From Neurospora intermedia (Eukaryota; Ascomycota; Sordariomycetes; Sordariales; Sordariaceae), in the NCBI GenBank assembly GCA_037102815.1, contig BTPP01000007.1, positions 806,001 through 870,000 on the forward strand: 64,000 bases of DNA, given 5' to 3'. Position 1 is the stretch's first letter; each line of letters begins with the position of its first letter. Positions 1 through 11,663 of this stretch are shown here, piece after piece. The notes beneath the pieces were generated by a model that was not told the DNA's origin, did no database searches, and saw nothing but the letters and a program-made list of their open reading frames with translations. The translations under genes were made by a program, and so were the position numbers.

Positions 1-820
1 TGGCAAAGATACCCTAGGTAAGGTTCAGTGGGCCAATGTTGCGTCTTACGTACGCTCAAGAGAACATTGAAAGGAAGGAATGCAACCCGAAAATATCGTA
101 CGAGCCAAACTCTCCTTTGACATGTTATGTCAATCGCAGACTGGAACCGCAACGCCGAGCCATGTCGGTTTAGATAGTGTAGTAGGGAAGTGACGACGTG
201 CATTGATGAGCCTCCAACTGCCCAATTACATGCTTGCAACTTTTGCCTTGGTGATGATAACATCAGAGAATCGAGACTTTGGGAAAGAGCAATGTGTGGG
301 GAAATGGTTATGATAATTGGCGGGCTTGATACACCTCACTGCAGTGAGAAGAGGAAACCTGGGTGGGGTACGTACGACTTCCACTCACACCTTCCAGAAT
401 CCAATGTTTACAAACCCTTGGTCACCAGCACTGCGTGCATGGTCGAACCTGTTACTCTCCTCGAGTCTCTGGTACTAGACTTTGACATGAAGAAAACTGT
501 ACTCGACAGAGAGTAGCGGCCCAAGAAAAATGGTAGGGGAACATGATATTAGCATTGACGACAAAGACAATGCCCAGGCAGTTCGTCGTTGCTTGGTGAC
601 TACCTCTAGACACCACGAGGACAAATCCACAACCGATGCAATATTACAGATACAAGTCTTGACTGTTACCACCGATATCCCCTTCGGTTCATCCTTCAGG
701 ACTAGGTCCCGATGATGTGGACTCTCTTGATCCCTTTCATCCAGAACACCTTTTCCCCTCCTCCAGCGTATACGTTAGTTGGAGAAAACATGAGTGAAAC
801 CATCACTGACTGTCTCCAGG
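1..820. other. No supported gene; 3' flank of the P450 gene
   Basis: I see no convincing coding region here. A plus-strand open stretch at about 190-516 would start at GTG, has no recognisable domain and no splice or codon pattern I trust. The segment lies just downstream of the P450 stop codon and probably holds its 3' untranslated region and terminator. Confidence 0.5.
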
Positions 821-2837
821 CTATACACCGTGCCTTTCGACCGGGGTCAAATAGACCGGAAGCGGGTGTTTCTCCCACAAAGTATAGATATGTTGATCCA
901 GCCAGTCCTTGTCAGGGTTTGCGAGCTGCATATCGAAGTTATAGACGACTTTGGTAAGGATGAGCCTCATCTCCGCGATGGCGAGGCTGTGATGAAGGAG
1001 GGTGATTCGTCAGCCAACGAACAAGGAGAAGGAGAACAAAGTGCCGAAACATTAAGGAAAATGATTCACTCACCTCCGACCAATACAATTCCTTGGTCCA
1101 ACACTAAAAGGTTGTACCGCGTCCAACCTGTCGTTGGCAAACCTGGGATCCTGCATCCACCGCTCAGGATGGAACTCGAAGGGTTCGACGAAATGCTGCT
1201 CATTGTGGCTTGTTGCCCAGTGCCATACAGCAACAACGGTCTTTGTCGATAGAAAGCAAGAGTTTGGTCAGTCTATGGCCGCCATGATACCAAGCTCTTC
1301 TTGGGAGGGTGTGACAACTTACACCTTCTGGAACGAATGTGCCCGCAACCTTGGCACCGCCCTTGGGAACAACTCGAGGCATACCGATAGGAACAGGAGG
1401 ATAGAGACGCATAGCCTCGTTCAAGCAGGCCAGCATGTACTCGAGGTTGCCCACGGACGAAAGGGTGATTTCTTCCTCCGATTTGAACGTGGAGCGAACT
1501 TCCTCAGTCAGCTTCTTCATTGCTTCGGGATCCCTCAGCAGCATATATGTTGCTCCAGCCAAGAGTGTTGCAGTCGTTTCCGAACCGGCGACAATCAACA
1601 GACTTGCATTGGCCGCGAGTGCGTCCATGTCTATGCCCTAGAGGTTGTCGAAAAGTGAACTTGTCAGCATCCATCATCATCATCACCAAGTTTTCGGACT
1701 TCAGTCAAGGTAACCACCAGCAGAAAACAGGGGGGGGAACATGAACTCACCCACTCCTCTCTCTTCTGCAACAACCCCTCCAAGAAGTCCGGCCTCTCCT
1801 TCGTCAGCTTCACCCTCCTCTGCAACTTATCCATCGTTCTTTTCCGATGAAACCGCCTTGCATTGCCGCTTAGTTTCCGAACAAGCGGACACACCCAGTC
1901 CTCCAGCCCCAAAAGCCTGAGGGCGAACATGACGCAGCCGAACCGCACACTCTTCCCCACCGCGTCCACCCACGGATCGTACTCGGCCTTCTCCAAACAC
2001 CCAAACGGCTCGCCAAAGGCCAAGTCGCCAATGATATCGAAGGTAGTCCAGTTATACCAACTTACCATGTCAAGCGGTACACGTTCACGTTCATGTTCCT
2101 CCTCTTTTTGGTTCATGTTCTCCGTTTGCTGCTTCGTGGTGTTGTTCTTCATGTTTATGACCGTCGTCGTATCCCTCTCCTCCTCCGACACTCCCACGTC
2201 CTTCTGCTTCCCAGAAGAACGACAATTGCCCCTCAACCCCCTAATCAACGCACTCACATACCCGCCAATAATCCCCTCCTGCGCCCTCATACTCCGATCA
2301 CTGAACCCATGCGCCATCAACTTCCTCAGCGCCCCGTGCGCCTCCTTCGTCTCGCTCAGCAGACTCGGCGGGCTGCCTTTGATGCGGTAAAAGAGATTGA
2401 GCTTGGCAAACTCTTCTTCGCCGTGGGGCCGATGGCCGTAAATGTCCTTCCAGGCTTGCGGGTCGGCAAAAGACAAGGCATTGGGCGAGATGCGCACCAC
2501 GGGCCCGTACCGCGCGTGAAAGTCGAGGATGGAGCAGGGGAGCGTGCCGGTGATTTGGCGGTACAAGTAGGGGAGGATGGAGGCGCGGTGGAAAAAGGGG
2601 CCCGGGTGGCGGGCGAGAGGGTGCAGGGTCAGGTTGTAGATGGCGGAGAGGAGGATGGAGGATAGGAGGATAACGGTCTGGAAGGAGGTGTTAGTAATTG
2701 TCGGATGTCAAGGGCGGGAGTAAGGTAGGTAGGATAGAGGAACTTACACCGATGAGGAAAATCCCTAAAAGACTGGTAGGACTGGGTAGAGGTATCCCCA
2801 GTGGGAGGAGGTGTGAAAGATTCATCATCATCATCAT
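821..2837 (-). CDS. Cytochrome P450 monooxygenase, CYP65/isotrichodermin C-15 hydroxylase-like
   Basis: Five exons on the minus strand: 2837-2748, 2677-1751, 1637-1323, 1240-1074 and 986-821. All four introns (70, 113, 82 and 87 nt) have GT..AG ends, and the joined frame is open for 554 residues. An N-terminal membrane anchor lies at about residues 20-45 and is only seen once the first intron is removed; a proline-rich hinge with HPGP follows. Family marks are the I-helix AGSETT (356-361), the K-helix ExxR as EAMR (412-415), PERW (469-472) and the haem loop FSVGPRNCIGR with Cys496 as thiolate ligand. WYNWTTFDIIGDLAFGEPF resembles fungal P450s of the isotrichodermin C-15 hydroxylase type, so an ER-bound oxygenase of a secondary metabolite or xenobiotic is likely; the substrate cannot be read. 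Odd points are five tandem ATG codons at the start and a hydrophilic insertion at about 180-227. No biosynthetic backbone gene is adjacent. Confidence 0.9.
2823..2837 (-). repeat. Five tandem ATG start codons (CAT x5 on the plus strand)
   Basis: A trinucleotide microsatellite forms five consecutive in-frame ATG codons at the P450 start. Any of them could initiate. The outermost was chosen for the gene boundary; the choice alters the protein by at most four methionines. Confidence 0.7.
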
Positions 2838-4010
2838 CATCTCTTCTGTGACATGAACTACGGCTGCTTTGTTGAGTACCTCTAGAAGTAGTAGAACGCG
2901 GCAACCAGATAGAGGTGTTGAAGAATGACTAGAGGTACTTCAAGTCTGGTCCTGATGTAAATAGGTAGTTATCCCAGAGATATTTATACGGAGCAAGTCA
3001 ACCAACCCCCTGAGTGATATACAACTCGACTCGAGCATCATTGTAGTGTATAACACGGAGATTCCGACACAGTCCAGTCCAGTCCCAATCGGACACTTTT
3101 TTGTTTTCTTGACTTGTTCCTGGTTCATGTCTCAAGAACAACTTGAGGAAGAAACAGAAAGAAACAGAACCCCCAGCCCCGATTTCTTTTCAAGATCCTG
3201 AGACAGACTACCTAATAACCCATTACCCGGACGGATGCTATGCACCAGTGATTCACTCTGCTGTCCTTCTGCTGTCCTTCTGCTGTGTCTGGTCGCTACA
3301 TGTATGGTCGCTACATGTACATGTATGTGGGCTCTGTCTCTGTCTTTCATTGTGAGGGAACGTGGCCTACCATAGAGGTATGTACAGTACAGTCCGAGCA
3401 ACAAACAGTGCGTAGTTTGTTGAGCCGTCACGAACTCGGCGGTCCAGTCATCAATCGGCCAGTGAAGTTACCATGCCATGCCATGGTTTATGGGTTATGG
3501 ATTTGTACCCGATCGCTCCTGCGTCTTCTTCCGCTGTGGGACTCTCTTTTTTTTTTCTTCTCACCTATACTACATACATAGGTAGTGTACATCTCTGAAT
3601 CGATCGGAGATTTTTGTCGAAACCCCTTGCACTAGTTCAGTTAGGTAGGTATGTAAACGGTCGGTCGATGATACCCTGCGGTACGAACGTATGTGTAGTT
3701 AGGTATCGATGTCACTCTGCTATTTTCTTCCGGATGGAATTCCCGCCGCTCGTCCAGTCCAGTCCAGTCCAACCAGGGTATGTATGTAGTGTACCTACAC
3801 TACACTAGTATCAAGCAATATTCCAACCATGTAAGACACTGAAACATCCTCTAAAAACACTTGTCAGCTCGGGAATGGGATCAGCCGTTTTTGTCGCGAG
3901 CTGTGCTGTGTGCAGCAGTAAGGTTAAAGTACCTACTACGGTAAGTAAATCCAAATGTTTGACTTCTTACATGCGTTGGTGGTGGTGGCCGTTGTTGATC
4001 AAAGTATGTA
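2838..4010. other. P450 upstream region with short tandem motifs, no gene seen
   Basis: Non-coding DNA upstream of the minus-strand P450. It holds short direct repeats: tctgctgtcct twice near 3,260, tggtcgctacatgta twice near 3,290-3,320, and GTCCA repeated about four times near 3,755-3,771. Open stretches on either strand are short and carry no domain. The P450 promoter should lie within the first several hundred bases, but I cannot point to its elements. Confidence 0.5.
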
Positions 4011-4495
4011 CAGTGGGTGCCGGAAAAAAACGCCCAACTGGTCATTTTACCGCAAAACTCGTACAATTCACGTTACTAGAAAGTAACACCAACGAAAGTA
4101 TGGTAATCCCAGGATTATATTGTATTGAGTACTTTACACTACCTTTAATACTAACCCTTTAATATTGCATTTACTACATAAATACTTTAGAGAGAAGGTT
4201 TCAAAGTTAGTACTTAGAGAACTTATTAAATTTTACCCACTATAAGCCCCTATAAGCCCACTATAGCAAATTTTCTACTTTGTATTTTATTTTACATCCG
4301 TAGTTCACTACCATTTTAAGGTAAAGATATTTAACCAACTTACTTTTAGTATAAGAAAGTAAATAGGAGCTTCGAAGAAAGTTTTACCAATATTTGGGAG
4401 AATGTACGGTGGTGAAATCAATGAGTGACGATGATGACTTTTGGCTGTTTTTGCGGGGAAAGTTCGAGTTGGGCGTTTTTTTCCGGCACCCACTG
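4011..4495. mobile_element. MITE with long terminal inverted repeats, Tc1/mariner-type TA target
   Basis: The left end starts CAGTGGGTGCCGG and the right end is its reverse complement. The first 29 bp are perfect inverted repeats, and similarity continues with mismatches for about 20 bp more. TA occurs directly outside both ends (4009-4010 and 4496-4497), as expected for Tc1/mariner/pogo insertions. The 485-bp length leaves no room for a transposase, so this is a non-autonomous miniature element. The interior (about 4,100-4,420) is much more AT-rich than the flanks, which would fit RIP on a repeated sequence. I cannot see the autonomous partner in this window. Confidence 0.85.
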
Positions 4496-4497
4496 TA

Positions 4498-5094
4498 GCG
4501 TGGTGATCGACGGCGCGTGGCTCCGCTTTTGCCATGAGACCCAAACAACACAGTTCGTTGGGTTCCAGTTCGCTTGGGGGCCTGGAGCTACGGTATGTAG
4601 GAGGCGGTCAAGCTGGGGTGATGATCAATAGCACGTGCCTCCTAGTATCGAAAAAGAGAACGGTAATAGCGAGACAAACAAAAGAAAACATGAACGGGGA
4701 AAGATTTGTAGTCGATTATCTCGATATCCGAGGAGAAGCAGGAAGATATGGATGGAAGTTGGGGCAGGCAGCACCTCCTTGGGACCTTGCATGCGATGCC
4801 TCTTCTCTCCTTCGCCTATGAATTCGGCGATATCATTGGGGATTGAAAGAGCCGTTGCTCTTCTGTCATCTTCATCTCAAACCGTGACAGCATAGTGCGA
4901 GAAATATGGTGGTATCAAAACGTGCTACATATACAAGAAGAAGAAGAAGAAGAAGCCCCCCCCTGTACATAACGCCGGCCCATTATTTACCCGGTCTCAT
5001 ACCAAAAGAACCCAAAGATGTGAGTATACAGAATCATGAGCATATCTGCACATACATCCTCGTCTCCAAACTCTCATTCATGGAAATCATCAAC
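4498..5094. other. Spacer between MITE and GH76 gene, no gene seen
   Basis: Downstream flank of the minus-strand GH76 gene. It holds a GAA microsatellite near 4,936-4,954 and no open frame that I can support. The GH76 3' untranslated region and polyadenylation site should be here. Confidence 0.45.
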
Positions 5095-6659
5095 TCAATC
5101 CCCCAAGTTCATAAAAATCCAAATTGCAATACCTCCTGCTATCAGCAATATCGTGCACATAGCCGCCCCAGCCTTATCCGCCGTAGTGATCGGCTTTGCT
5201 GGCTCGGTAGCATGCCTACTTCCAGTTCCCGCGTTTGGATCTCCCTTGCTGGTACCACCCGTCGTGTTCGTCACTGGCGGGTCGGCTTCATCAATAAGGA
5301 GACTCGATACAGCCGCGAGAACATCCATAGCCTCTCCCGCACCGGTAGTCTTGTCCACGGCGGGATCGACAAAGACACCCCCGGACCAGTAGAAGCCGCA
5401 CACTCGCCCTGTGGCTCCGCCCGTGCATTGCTTCGCTGCCGCTTCAGCTGAGGTTTTGAGTACAGGGAGGATGGTGTCCCGCGTAAAGGGCGCGATCTGC
5501 GTCACCATTGCCATCCAGCGGTGGACGTACCCCTTGAAGCTCACCATGTCGGGCGTGCAGGCGCCCTGGCGGCCCTCGCAGGCGAGTTCGAAGGCGATGC
5601 CTTTGGGGAAAAAATCGCGAAAAAGACCTTCGGTGAGTTTCTCGATGCGGGTTTTCCACATGTCTTGGGTGGCGGCGTCACCTTCCGTGTAGTTGTACAT
5701 GAAGGCGGCGCCCTGGACGAGTATGGCGGCGCTGTAGCTGAACTGCGCCTTGTTGATGTCCGTGCAGTTATGCTCGACGTGCCCGCCATCGTAGACTTTC
5801 CAGGAATCGTGGTCGATGTAGTTGACGTCGTAGATCCATTGGAATTGTTTGGTGGCCCAGGTGGCGTAGGTGTCGTTGCGGGTGTAGCGGGCGAGACGGG
5901 CGCCCATGTTGAAGAAGCTAGGGGGTTTAGTTAGTCAACCAGGCAGCTCGGAAATTGGTTATGATATTTATACTTACATGGCATTGGCAATGGTATTCTT
6001 GTAGTCGTAGCCGTTGTTTGTAGGGGGAATCTGCCATCGCAAACCACCGTTACAGGTATCGTCGTGACGGTCAGGCGCGGCTTGGGTGGCCCAGACGGCC
6101 TGAGCAAGGGCGAGCCACTGGGGCTGGTCAGCGGGCGGGTTGGGGAACTTGTTTTCGGCGGCAAGCATGGCGGTCATGCCCCAGAATCCTTGGTCGTCGT
6201 TGCCAAGCGAGGCCGTGAAGTTCAAGGGTTGAAAGTCGCGATTGTCGCCGACTTGGTGAAGAATACCCTGGGTGATGACATCGTTGTAGGTGGTGTCGCC
6301 GGTCAAGTGCCAGTAATCAATCATGGTGCCCATCAGGGCGCCGCCTTCCCACCAGTAGTAGTCGCCTTTTCCATCGGAGGGCGGACCGGGCAGGATACCT
6401 GGGATTTGGCCCGACTGGTTGCCGTTGTAGAACTTCATCAAGTCGAAGGCTAGCGTTTTTGCGGAGGCACGGATGTTATCTGCAAGGCAGTGTTAGCTGC
6501 GTCTGCAATGTACACTACAGGCTGAAGTGCTCAAGTGGCCGCTGTACCTGTGGTATCGATAGCGTAGCCTTGGGCATTTGCTGCCGGCAGCATACAAGCT
6601 GCGGCGGCGAAGAGAGCTGTGAGCCATGTCGCCCCTCTTGGCGATGATGTTGTCCTCAT
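5095..6659 (-). CDS. GH76 family endo-alpha-1,6-mannanase, Dfg5/Dcw1-like, GPI-anchored
   Basis: Three exons: 6659-6548, 6479-5978 and 5917-5095, with GT..AG introns of 68 and 60 nt. The protein has 478 residues. Residues 1-29 are a signal peptide ending in ANA before QGY. The glycoside hydrolase family 76 fold follows, with the catalytic pair in GNDDQGFWG (Asp132-Asp133), [12 protein letters not shown] before it and [12 protein letters not shown] after the second splice. The final 25 residues are hydrophobic after a Thr/Gly/Ser-rich spacer, which suits a GPI-anchor signal. Yeast Dfg5/Dcw1 relatives act at the plasma membrane and wall, cleaving the alpha-1,6-mannose core to link GPI proteins into the wall; the same role is inferred here. 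Fungi usually have several paralogues, so the exact one cannot be named. Confidence 0.92.
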
Positions 6660-9247
6660 GATGTATGGTATGGTGTTTTCGGTTGAGTGGCCGGCCCGCC
6701 GCTCAGCTCGATATCTGATGCTGCCAAGACTTTTTCGAGTAATAGCATGCGCTTAGTGAAAGGGTACCTCAAGATGATGCGAAAGATAGACAGAGAGCGA
6801 TCAAATGCCAAGTCCAGGAGATTGTAAGAAAGAAGGAAAGGGCGCGACGCTTCAACGAATGACTGACTGGTAGTGCGAGACCGAGGTGATGGGGTCCAGA
6901 GCCACACTGCCTCGCCCTGAACAGTGGACACAACAAAGAAGGATGCGCTACGGCGGGAATAAAAAAAGTTGAAGTGAAGAAAAAGACTGAATAAGAAAAT
7001 CTGGAGACGGTTTCAGACATGGAAGTTGGGAGAGTGGGGACCACACACGATGACGCGGAAGTCAAGAAGGCCTGACCTTGTCCTTGGGGAGAACTATGGT
7101 AGAACCTTGGTAGTTTCCATTCCACGCGACAAGACAGGTACTGTAGCTGAAGCCGGCGAGTGAGCGGGAGCAGTGGGCTGTGCAATTTGTGCGTGTGACG
7201 AGTCGTGTGTGGGATGGTGGGCGGGCACTCAATCTCCAGCTCGACCCCCCCTTCAATCCTCAATCGAGAGCGCTCAATGTGCGTGCCCGGGCCTCTGGTG
7301 GAGGGTGGCTTGTCGAACCTGAAGATCCCGTCTCGTTCCCATCAATAAAGGCATTACCTAGTGCGCTGCTGTGGTGAAGTGGAAATCCATTCAGGTACGC
7401 GATTCAGTTGGATCGGCAGTCGCGCATGGGGCTTTCCACTTGCTGGCTAACGTGTTGTGGATTTCAGCAGATCGCCTAGTGTAGGTACTGTACTGTCTGT
7501 CTGTCTGTCTGTCTGGAGATAATGCCCGAAGAGAGACCTGTGTCGAAGCATCACCGGCATCTCTTGATGTTGCGGAGATGAGACTGTGTGTGTGATGTGT
7601 TGCAGAAGAGAACTAAGTCGAGGGTCGTCTCAACCTCTTCCATTTCAATCATCCGCCATGCATGACATCGATGCGCACCACCACCCTGCTCGGTCGGTGC
7701 TGCTGTAACACCGGGCAAGTTCCCTTGTAGCGCTAGGCCCTATGTTACATGAAATACCGTATCTTGAAAATTACGTATCACCAATCAATGGGCCAAGCGA
7801 TTGTGTACCACAGTACACAACAGGTAACGAACCTCGACAGGAAATATTGATACGACAGATCGTCACCCAAGTCCGGGGGATGAAACCGATGGGGTCTGGC
7901 AATCCCATCTGAATTCTGCGTGGGACGTTCAGGGTCGATTAGTTCTGGACTAGGTTGGAATGGCGGATGACATCTTTTTTTTCTTTTCCCTCAAGGGAGG
8001 CGATGTGCTACCTTATTTGACTTCTCGAAAGCTCGAGCGGGGGCAATGCGATGTTGACAGAGTGGTTTGCCATATTAAGGACACCCGCACGGGCATATCG
8101 CAGCTGCGAGGTACAAGCGCCGTACGTAACGTCCAGGCACCTAGGATGCCCGCACTGCCATGCCGCACCGAGCATGCACCCTGCAAATCCAAGAACCTTT
8201 AGTGTAGTGTAAAGTCCTTGGCGCGCAGTCCGTTTCATGACATTCACATAGTACTATCAATAGCAGCTTCTTACCCTTCAGGTAAGCATAGGTATGGAGT
8301 CCTTGGTTAACCTCATTCAAGAATATCAAGAATATGCCTAGACACTTTCAGCGGGTTTGACCGATATGTACAAGTACGTAGCACGGTACTATGTTCGTTA
8401 CGCTTGAGCGCCGTGCTTTCTGCCTGTAGGTACAGACATGTAAAAATGTTACATCCACATACTGCGTAGGGCATGTGCCCCACAAAACCCCCTCAGCTTC
8501 CATTCACATCAAACGATCATCTTGGACTCCCGCCGTCAACATCGAAGGAGCGAGCCACCGGTGCACCAGAAACGGAAAGAATAAGTTTGTCCTCCCCAGG
8601 CGTGGCCAATGGAACCCTGGATTGACAATCTCCCGTGGTCATCAATTTTCCAATCTGGACGAATGATTGAAACCCGGCCTCTCAACTTGGTTCTTGCAAC
8701 GGTCGTCTTCGATACTCGACTTCCATCCGTCCTCAATTCGCTTATCCTCCTGCCGGCAGAACTACTCACTTCGAGACGAGACTGCATATCTCTCTCGTGA
8801 TGGTGACAATCCTCGTTTCCTCGAGTCCAGTGTCAGAGTGAAACTGTTTTGAACCTTCAAAGGGGCTTTGCTGAGACATATCACCATGAGTGCGACATGG
8901 CCATCAACCACCTATTTGAGCATGTCCTAGCAGTAGCATGTACTATGCCCTGCAGAAGGTGATAACAAGCCTTCTTGGCGCTGTAGGCGAAACAACCCCG
9001 GATTCCGATTCCCGCCCTAGACGTCCATGTGGAACCGCCGACGACGCTAACACGGTTCCGCTTCCCCAGCCCCAGACATGCCAGGCCGAGTCTCGGCGCC
9101 GCTCTCCCAAGCCGCCCGCCCGAGGGCTTCTCTATGCCTTCCGCTTCCGCAGTCCGAGAGACCACCTTTCCATTCCATGCACCGGGTCAGGCTTGCTACA
9201 GTCCGGAGTAAACTCCGCTCCCAGGCTACTGTCGCATCACCCCAAAG
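6660..9247. other. Divergent promoter region between GH76 and D-lactate dehydrogenase genes
   Basis: About 2.6 kb of non-coding DNA serve two divergent genes. It has a (GTCT) microsatellite near 7,493-7,513 and a short T-rich run near 7,975. Open stretches here are short, overlap on both strands and have no recognisable domain. No RNA gene was recognised. Confidence 0.5.
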
Positions 9248-10981
9248 ATGGCGACACGCCGAGTGCTTGGCTTTCCAGGGGCACGGCTCACTCTCACTCC
9301 CCAATCCCGACCTCTTAGTTCCCCGATACAACGACAATATCGTCCCACTTTTGCTCCCCAGGCATATCAGTCAACACGATGGGCATCACACCGATCCAAG
9401 AATATCCCCCAAAGGCCTGGGCAGATCTTGTCCAGTCCGCTAGGTCTGTCCAGACAAAGCTGGATCATCCTTGCGTTATCGGCGATAATCATTTTGGATG
9501 TTTCGAAAACTGTCTTGAAGGACTCGAAGAAGGAAGAGCGTTCACTGGCAAAACCGACCTACGCAAGCCACAAAGAGATGCTTGACGCTGCGAACGAGAT
9601 TGCTCGGATACTGGGACAAGACGCCGTCACCTACGATGCCCATGTTCTCGAACATCACGGCCATTCGGACTGGTCGACGTCCAACTCACCTGGGCGTGCC
9701 GTTGCCGTAGTTTACCCACGCACGACTGACCACGTATCTGCTATCGCTCAGATATGCAATGCTCGTAATGTCCCCATGGTTCCCTTTGGCGCAGGTTCCA
9801 GTGTCGAGGGCAACTTCTCCCAGCCCTATTCCGGCATCTGCATCGACTTCACCTACATGGATAAAGTCATCGCCTTCCACCCAGAGGACATGGATGTCGT
9901 CGTTCAACCTGGCGTTAACTGGGTTGACCTCAACAATCAGATCGCTCATACAGGGCTTTTCGTACCTTTGGATCCCTCGCCCACTGCCACAGTTGGTGGA
10001 ATGGTCTCAACCAATTGTTCCGGCACCAACGCCATGCGCTACGGAACTATGAAAGACTGGGTGCTCAATCTGACTGTCGTCCTCCCGGATGGCCGCGTTA
10101 TCAAGACACGTCGGCGTCCTCGTAAGACCTCGGCTGGCTATAACCTGACTTCTCTGTTTGTCGGCGCCGAAGGTACTCTGGGAATAGTAACCGAAGTCAC
10201 CCTGAAGCTCGCTCCCATTCCAAAAGAAACCAGCGTCGCCGTTGTTGCTTTCCCCACCATCCACTCTGCCGCAGCCGCAGCTTCCAAGCTGATTCGCTCC
10301 GGGATCCAGCTCGCTGCTTTGGAGCTCATGGACGACGAGCAGATGAAATTGCTCAATGCGCACGGAAGCGACGCAGTTCGTAAGCGCGTATGGGACGAGA
10401 AACCTACCTTGTTCCTCAAGTTCAGCGGGACTACCAAAGACGCCATCAAGAGCGATGTGTCCCGCGTAGGCGACATCCTCAAACCCTTGACAGACAACAA
10501 GTTCCACTTTGCAAAGACGAAACAGGATGAGCTGGACCTCTGGTCCGCGCGCAAGGAAGCCCTCTTCACCATGGTAAACACTCGGCCCAAAGGCACCGAG
10601 ATTTGGTCAACAGACGTGGCCGTGCCCATTTCACGGCTGGCGGAAATCATTGAAATCTCAAAGCGGGAATGCGGGTCTCTCGGCTTGTTTGCGAGCGTGG
10701 TTGGTCATGTAGGAGATGGAAACTTTCACGTCTCCATGATGTACGACCCAACAAATTCGCAGCAAAAGCAGGCTGTCGCCAAATGTGTCAAAAATATGAT
10801 GACCCGGGCGCTAGAGATGGAGGGTACTGTAAGCGGGGAGCATGCGATTGGTATTGGCAAGAAGGAGTGCTTGGTGGACGAACTCGGAGAGGAGACGATT
10901 GGGCTCATGAGGCAGCTCAAGGCTTCGGTTGATCCCAAATGGGTCATGAACCCGGGGAAGGTGTTTGACTGGATGGGGTAA
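9248..10981 (+). CDS. D-lactate dehydrogenase (cytochrome), mitochondrial, FAD-linked
   Basis: A single exon encodes 577 residues, a usual length for fungal DLD1-type enzymes. The first 65 residues are rich in Arg and Ser with few acidic residues, as in a mitochondrial presequence. A hydrophobic segment (about 72-84) could anchor the protein in the inner membrane. The PCMH-type FAD domain (about 150-325) shows GAGSSVEGN (181-189), a PTATVGG stretch (245-251) and GAEGTLGIVTEVTLK. The C-terminal FAD-oxidase domain shows GHVGDGNFH (486-494) and GEHAIGIGK. The family oxidises D-lactate to pyruvate and passes electrons to cytochrome c, allowing growth on lactate and removal of methylglyoxal-derived D-lactate. 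The ATG was chosen because the presequence begins there; an upstream overlapping frame has no match. D-2-hydroxyglutarate dehydrogenase is the nearest alternative. Confidence 0.93.
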   Translation: MATRRVLGFPGARLTLTPQSRPLSSPIQRQYRPTFAPQAYQSTRWASHRSKNIPQRPGQILSSPLGLSRQSWIILALSAIIILDVSKTVLKDSKKEERSLAKPTYASHKEMLDAANEIARILGQDAVTYDAHVLEHHGHSDWSTSNSPGRAVAVVYPRTTDHVSAIAQICNARNVPMVPFGAGSSVEGNFSQPYSGICIDFTYMDKVIAFHPEDMDVVVQPGVNWVDLNNQIAHTGLFVPLDPSPTATVGGMVSTNCSGTNAMRYGTMKDWVLNLTVVLPDGRVIKTRRRPRKTSAGYNLTSLFVGAEGTLGIVTEVTLKLAPIPKETSVAVVAFPTIHSAAAAASKLIRSGIQLAALELMDDEQMKLLNAHGSDAVRKRVWDEKPTLFLKFSGTTKDAIKSDVSRVGDILKPLTDNKFHFAKTKQDELDLWSARKEALFTMVNTRPKGTEIWSTDVAVPISRLAEIIEISKRECGSLGLFASVVGHVGDGNFHVSMMYDPTNSQQKQAVAKCVKNMMTRALEMEGTVSGEHAIGIGKKECLVDELGEETIGLMRQLKASVDPKWVMNPGKVFDWMG

Positions 10982-11663
10982 TAAAGCGGTCAACCCACGG
11001 TGGTTAGAATGTTTTATTCAGAGGTCAAGGCTCGGCTCGACGCCCAACTCTCGACACTTTAGCCTCGGACGGTATTTACTCCGTCTTATATGGAGGTTGA
11101 AGGGGGGTTATTCGCAGCGCGGGATGCCAAGCCGCTACCATCCAACTCAACAGGTGACAAGCGGTATGGCGGAGGCTGAGGAAAAACATCACAAGTTGAA
11201 TGACAGTTTGTAAGACTTGACGTGAGCCAATAGCGTGGGATGCCGTCCACTGACAGGTGAGGTTGTCATCAAGTCTCCTCAGCCCTACGGCAAGGTCGGA
11301 GATCGGACTGGTCCACGTTGGCCAAGAATGCTAATTTTGACATCCCATTACATACCTAGCTTCCTCGGCCAAGGAAGCCAAGCGAGTGGGGAGTCATGAT
11401 GTTCGTATTCAAAGCTTCTCATGTGTTTCCGCGAAGCTTCCAGCAACACGAAAGTGAATATAAAGGCATACAATTCCCGGGTCTTTCTAGATACTCGTAA
11501 ACTCTCACATCACTAAATCTTCGGGCTCACGTTGCGAGATCTTTTAGTCGGATACAAGTACCTCTCAAAGCACCATTCGTTTCCATTCTTCTTCCAACTA
11601 GGCTCCTTGATCTACCAGGTCTTCAATCAAGACCAATACCATCACCACTACAAGAACCACACC
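10982..11663. other. Spacer: dehydrogenase 3' flank and promoter of the secreted-protein gene
   Basis: No coding region supported. It contains the TATA-like box at 11,459-11,466 and a pyrimidine-rich leader up to the start codon at 11,664. Confidence 0.5.
11459..11466 (+). promoter_or_regulatory. TATA-like box for the small secreted protein gene
   Basis: TATAAAGG lies about 205 nt before the ATG and is followed by a pyrimidine-rich stretch (tctttctag, ctctcacatcac) of the kind seen at fungal transcription starts. The start site itself cannot be read. Confidence 0.4.

Noticed and set aside
7493-7513. GTCT tandem run as a CRISPR-like or regulatory array
   Set aside because: Simple microsatellite without spacers.
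11532-11663. Longer start for the secreted protein at 11,532
   Set aside because: It would bury the signal peptide 44 residues inside the protein and lies after the TATA box in the leader.
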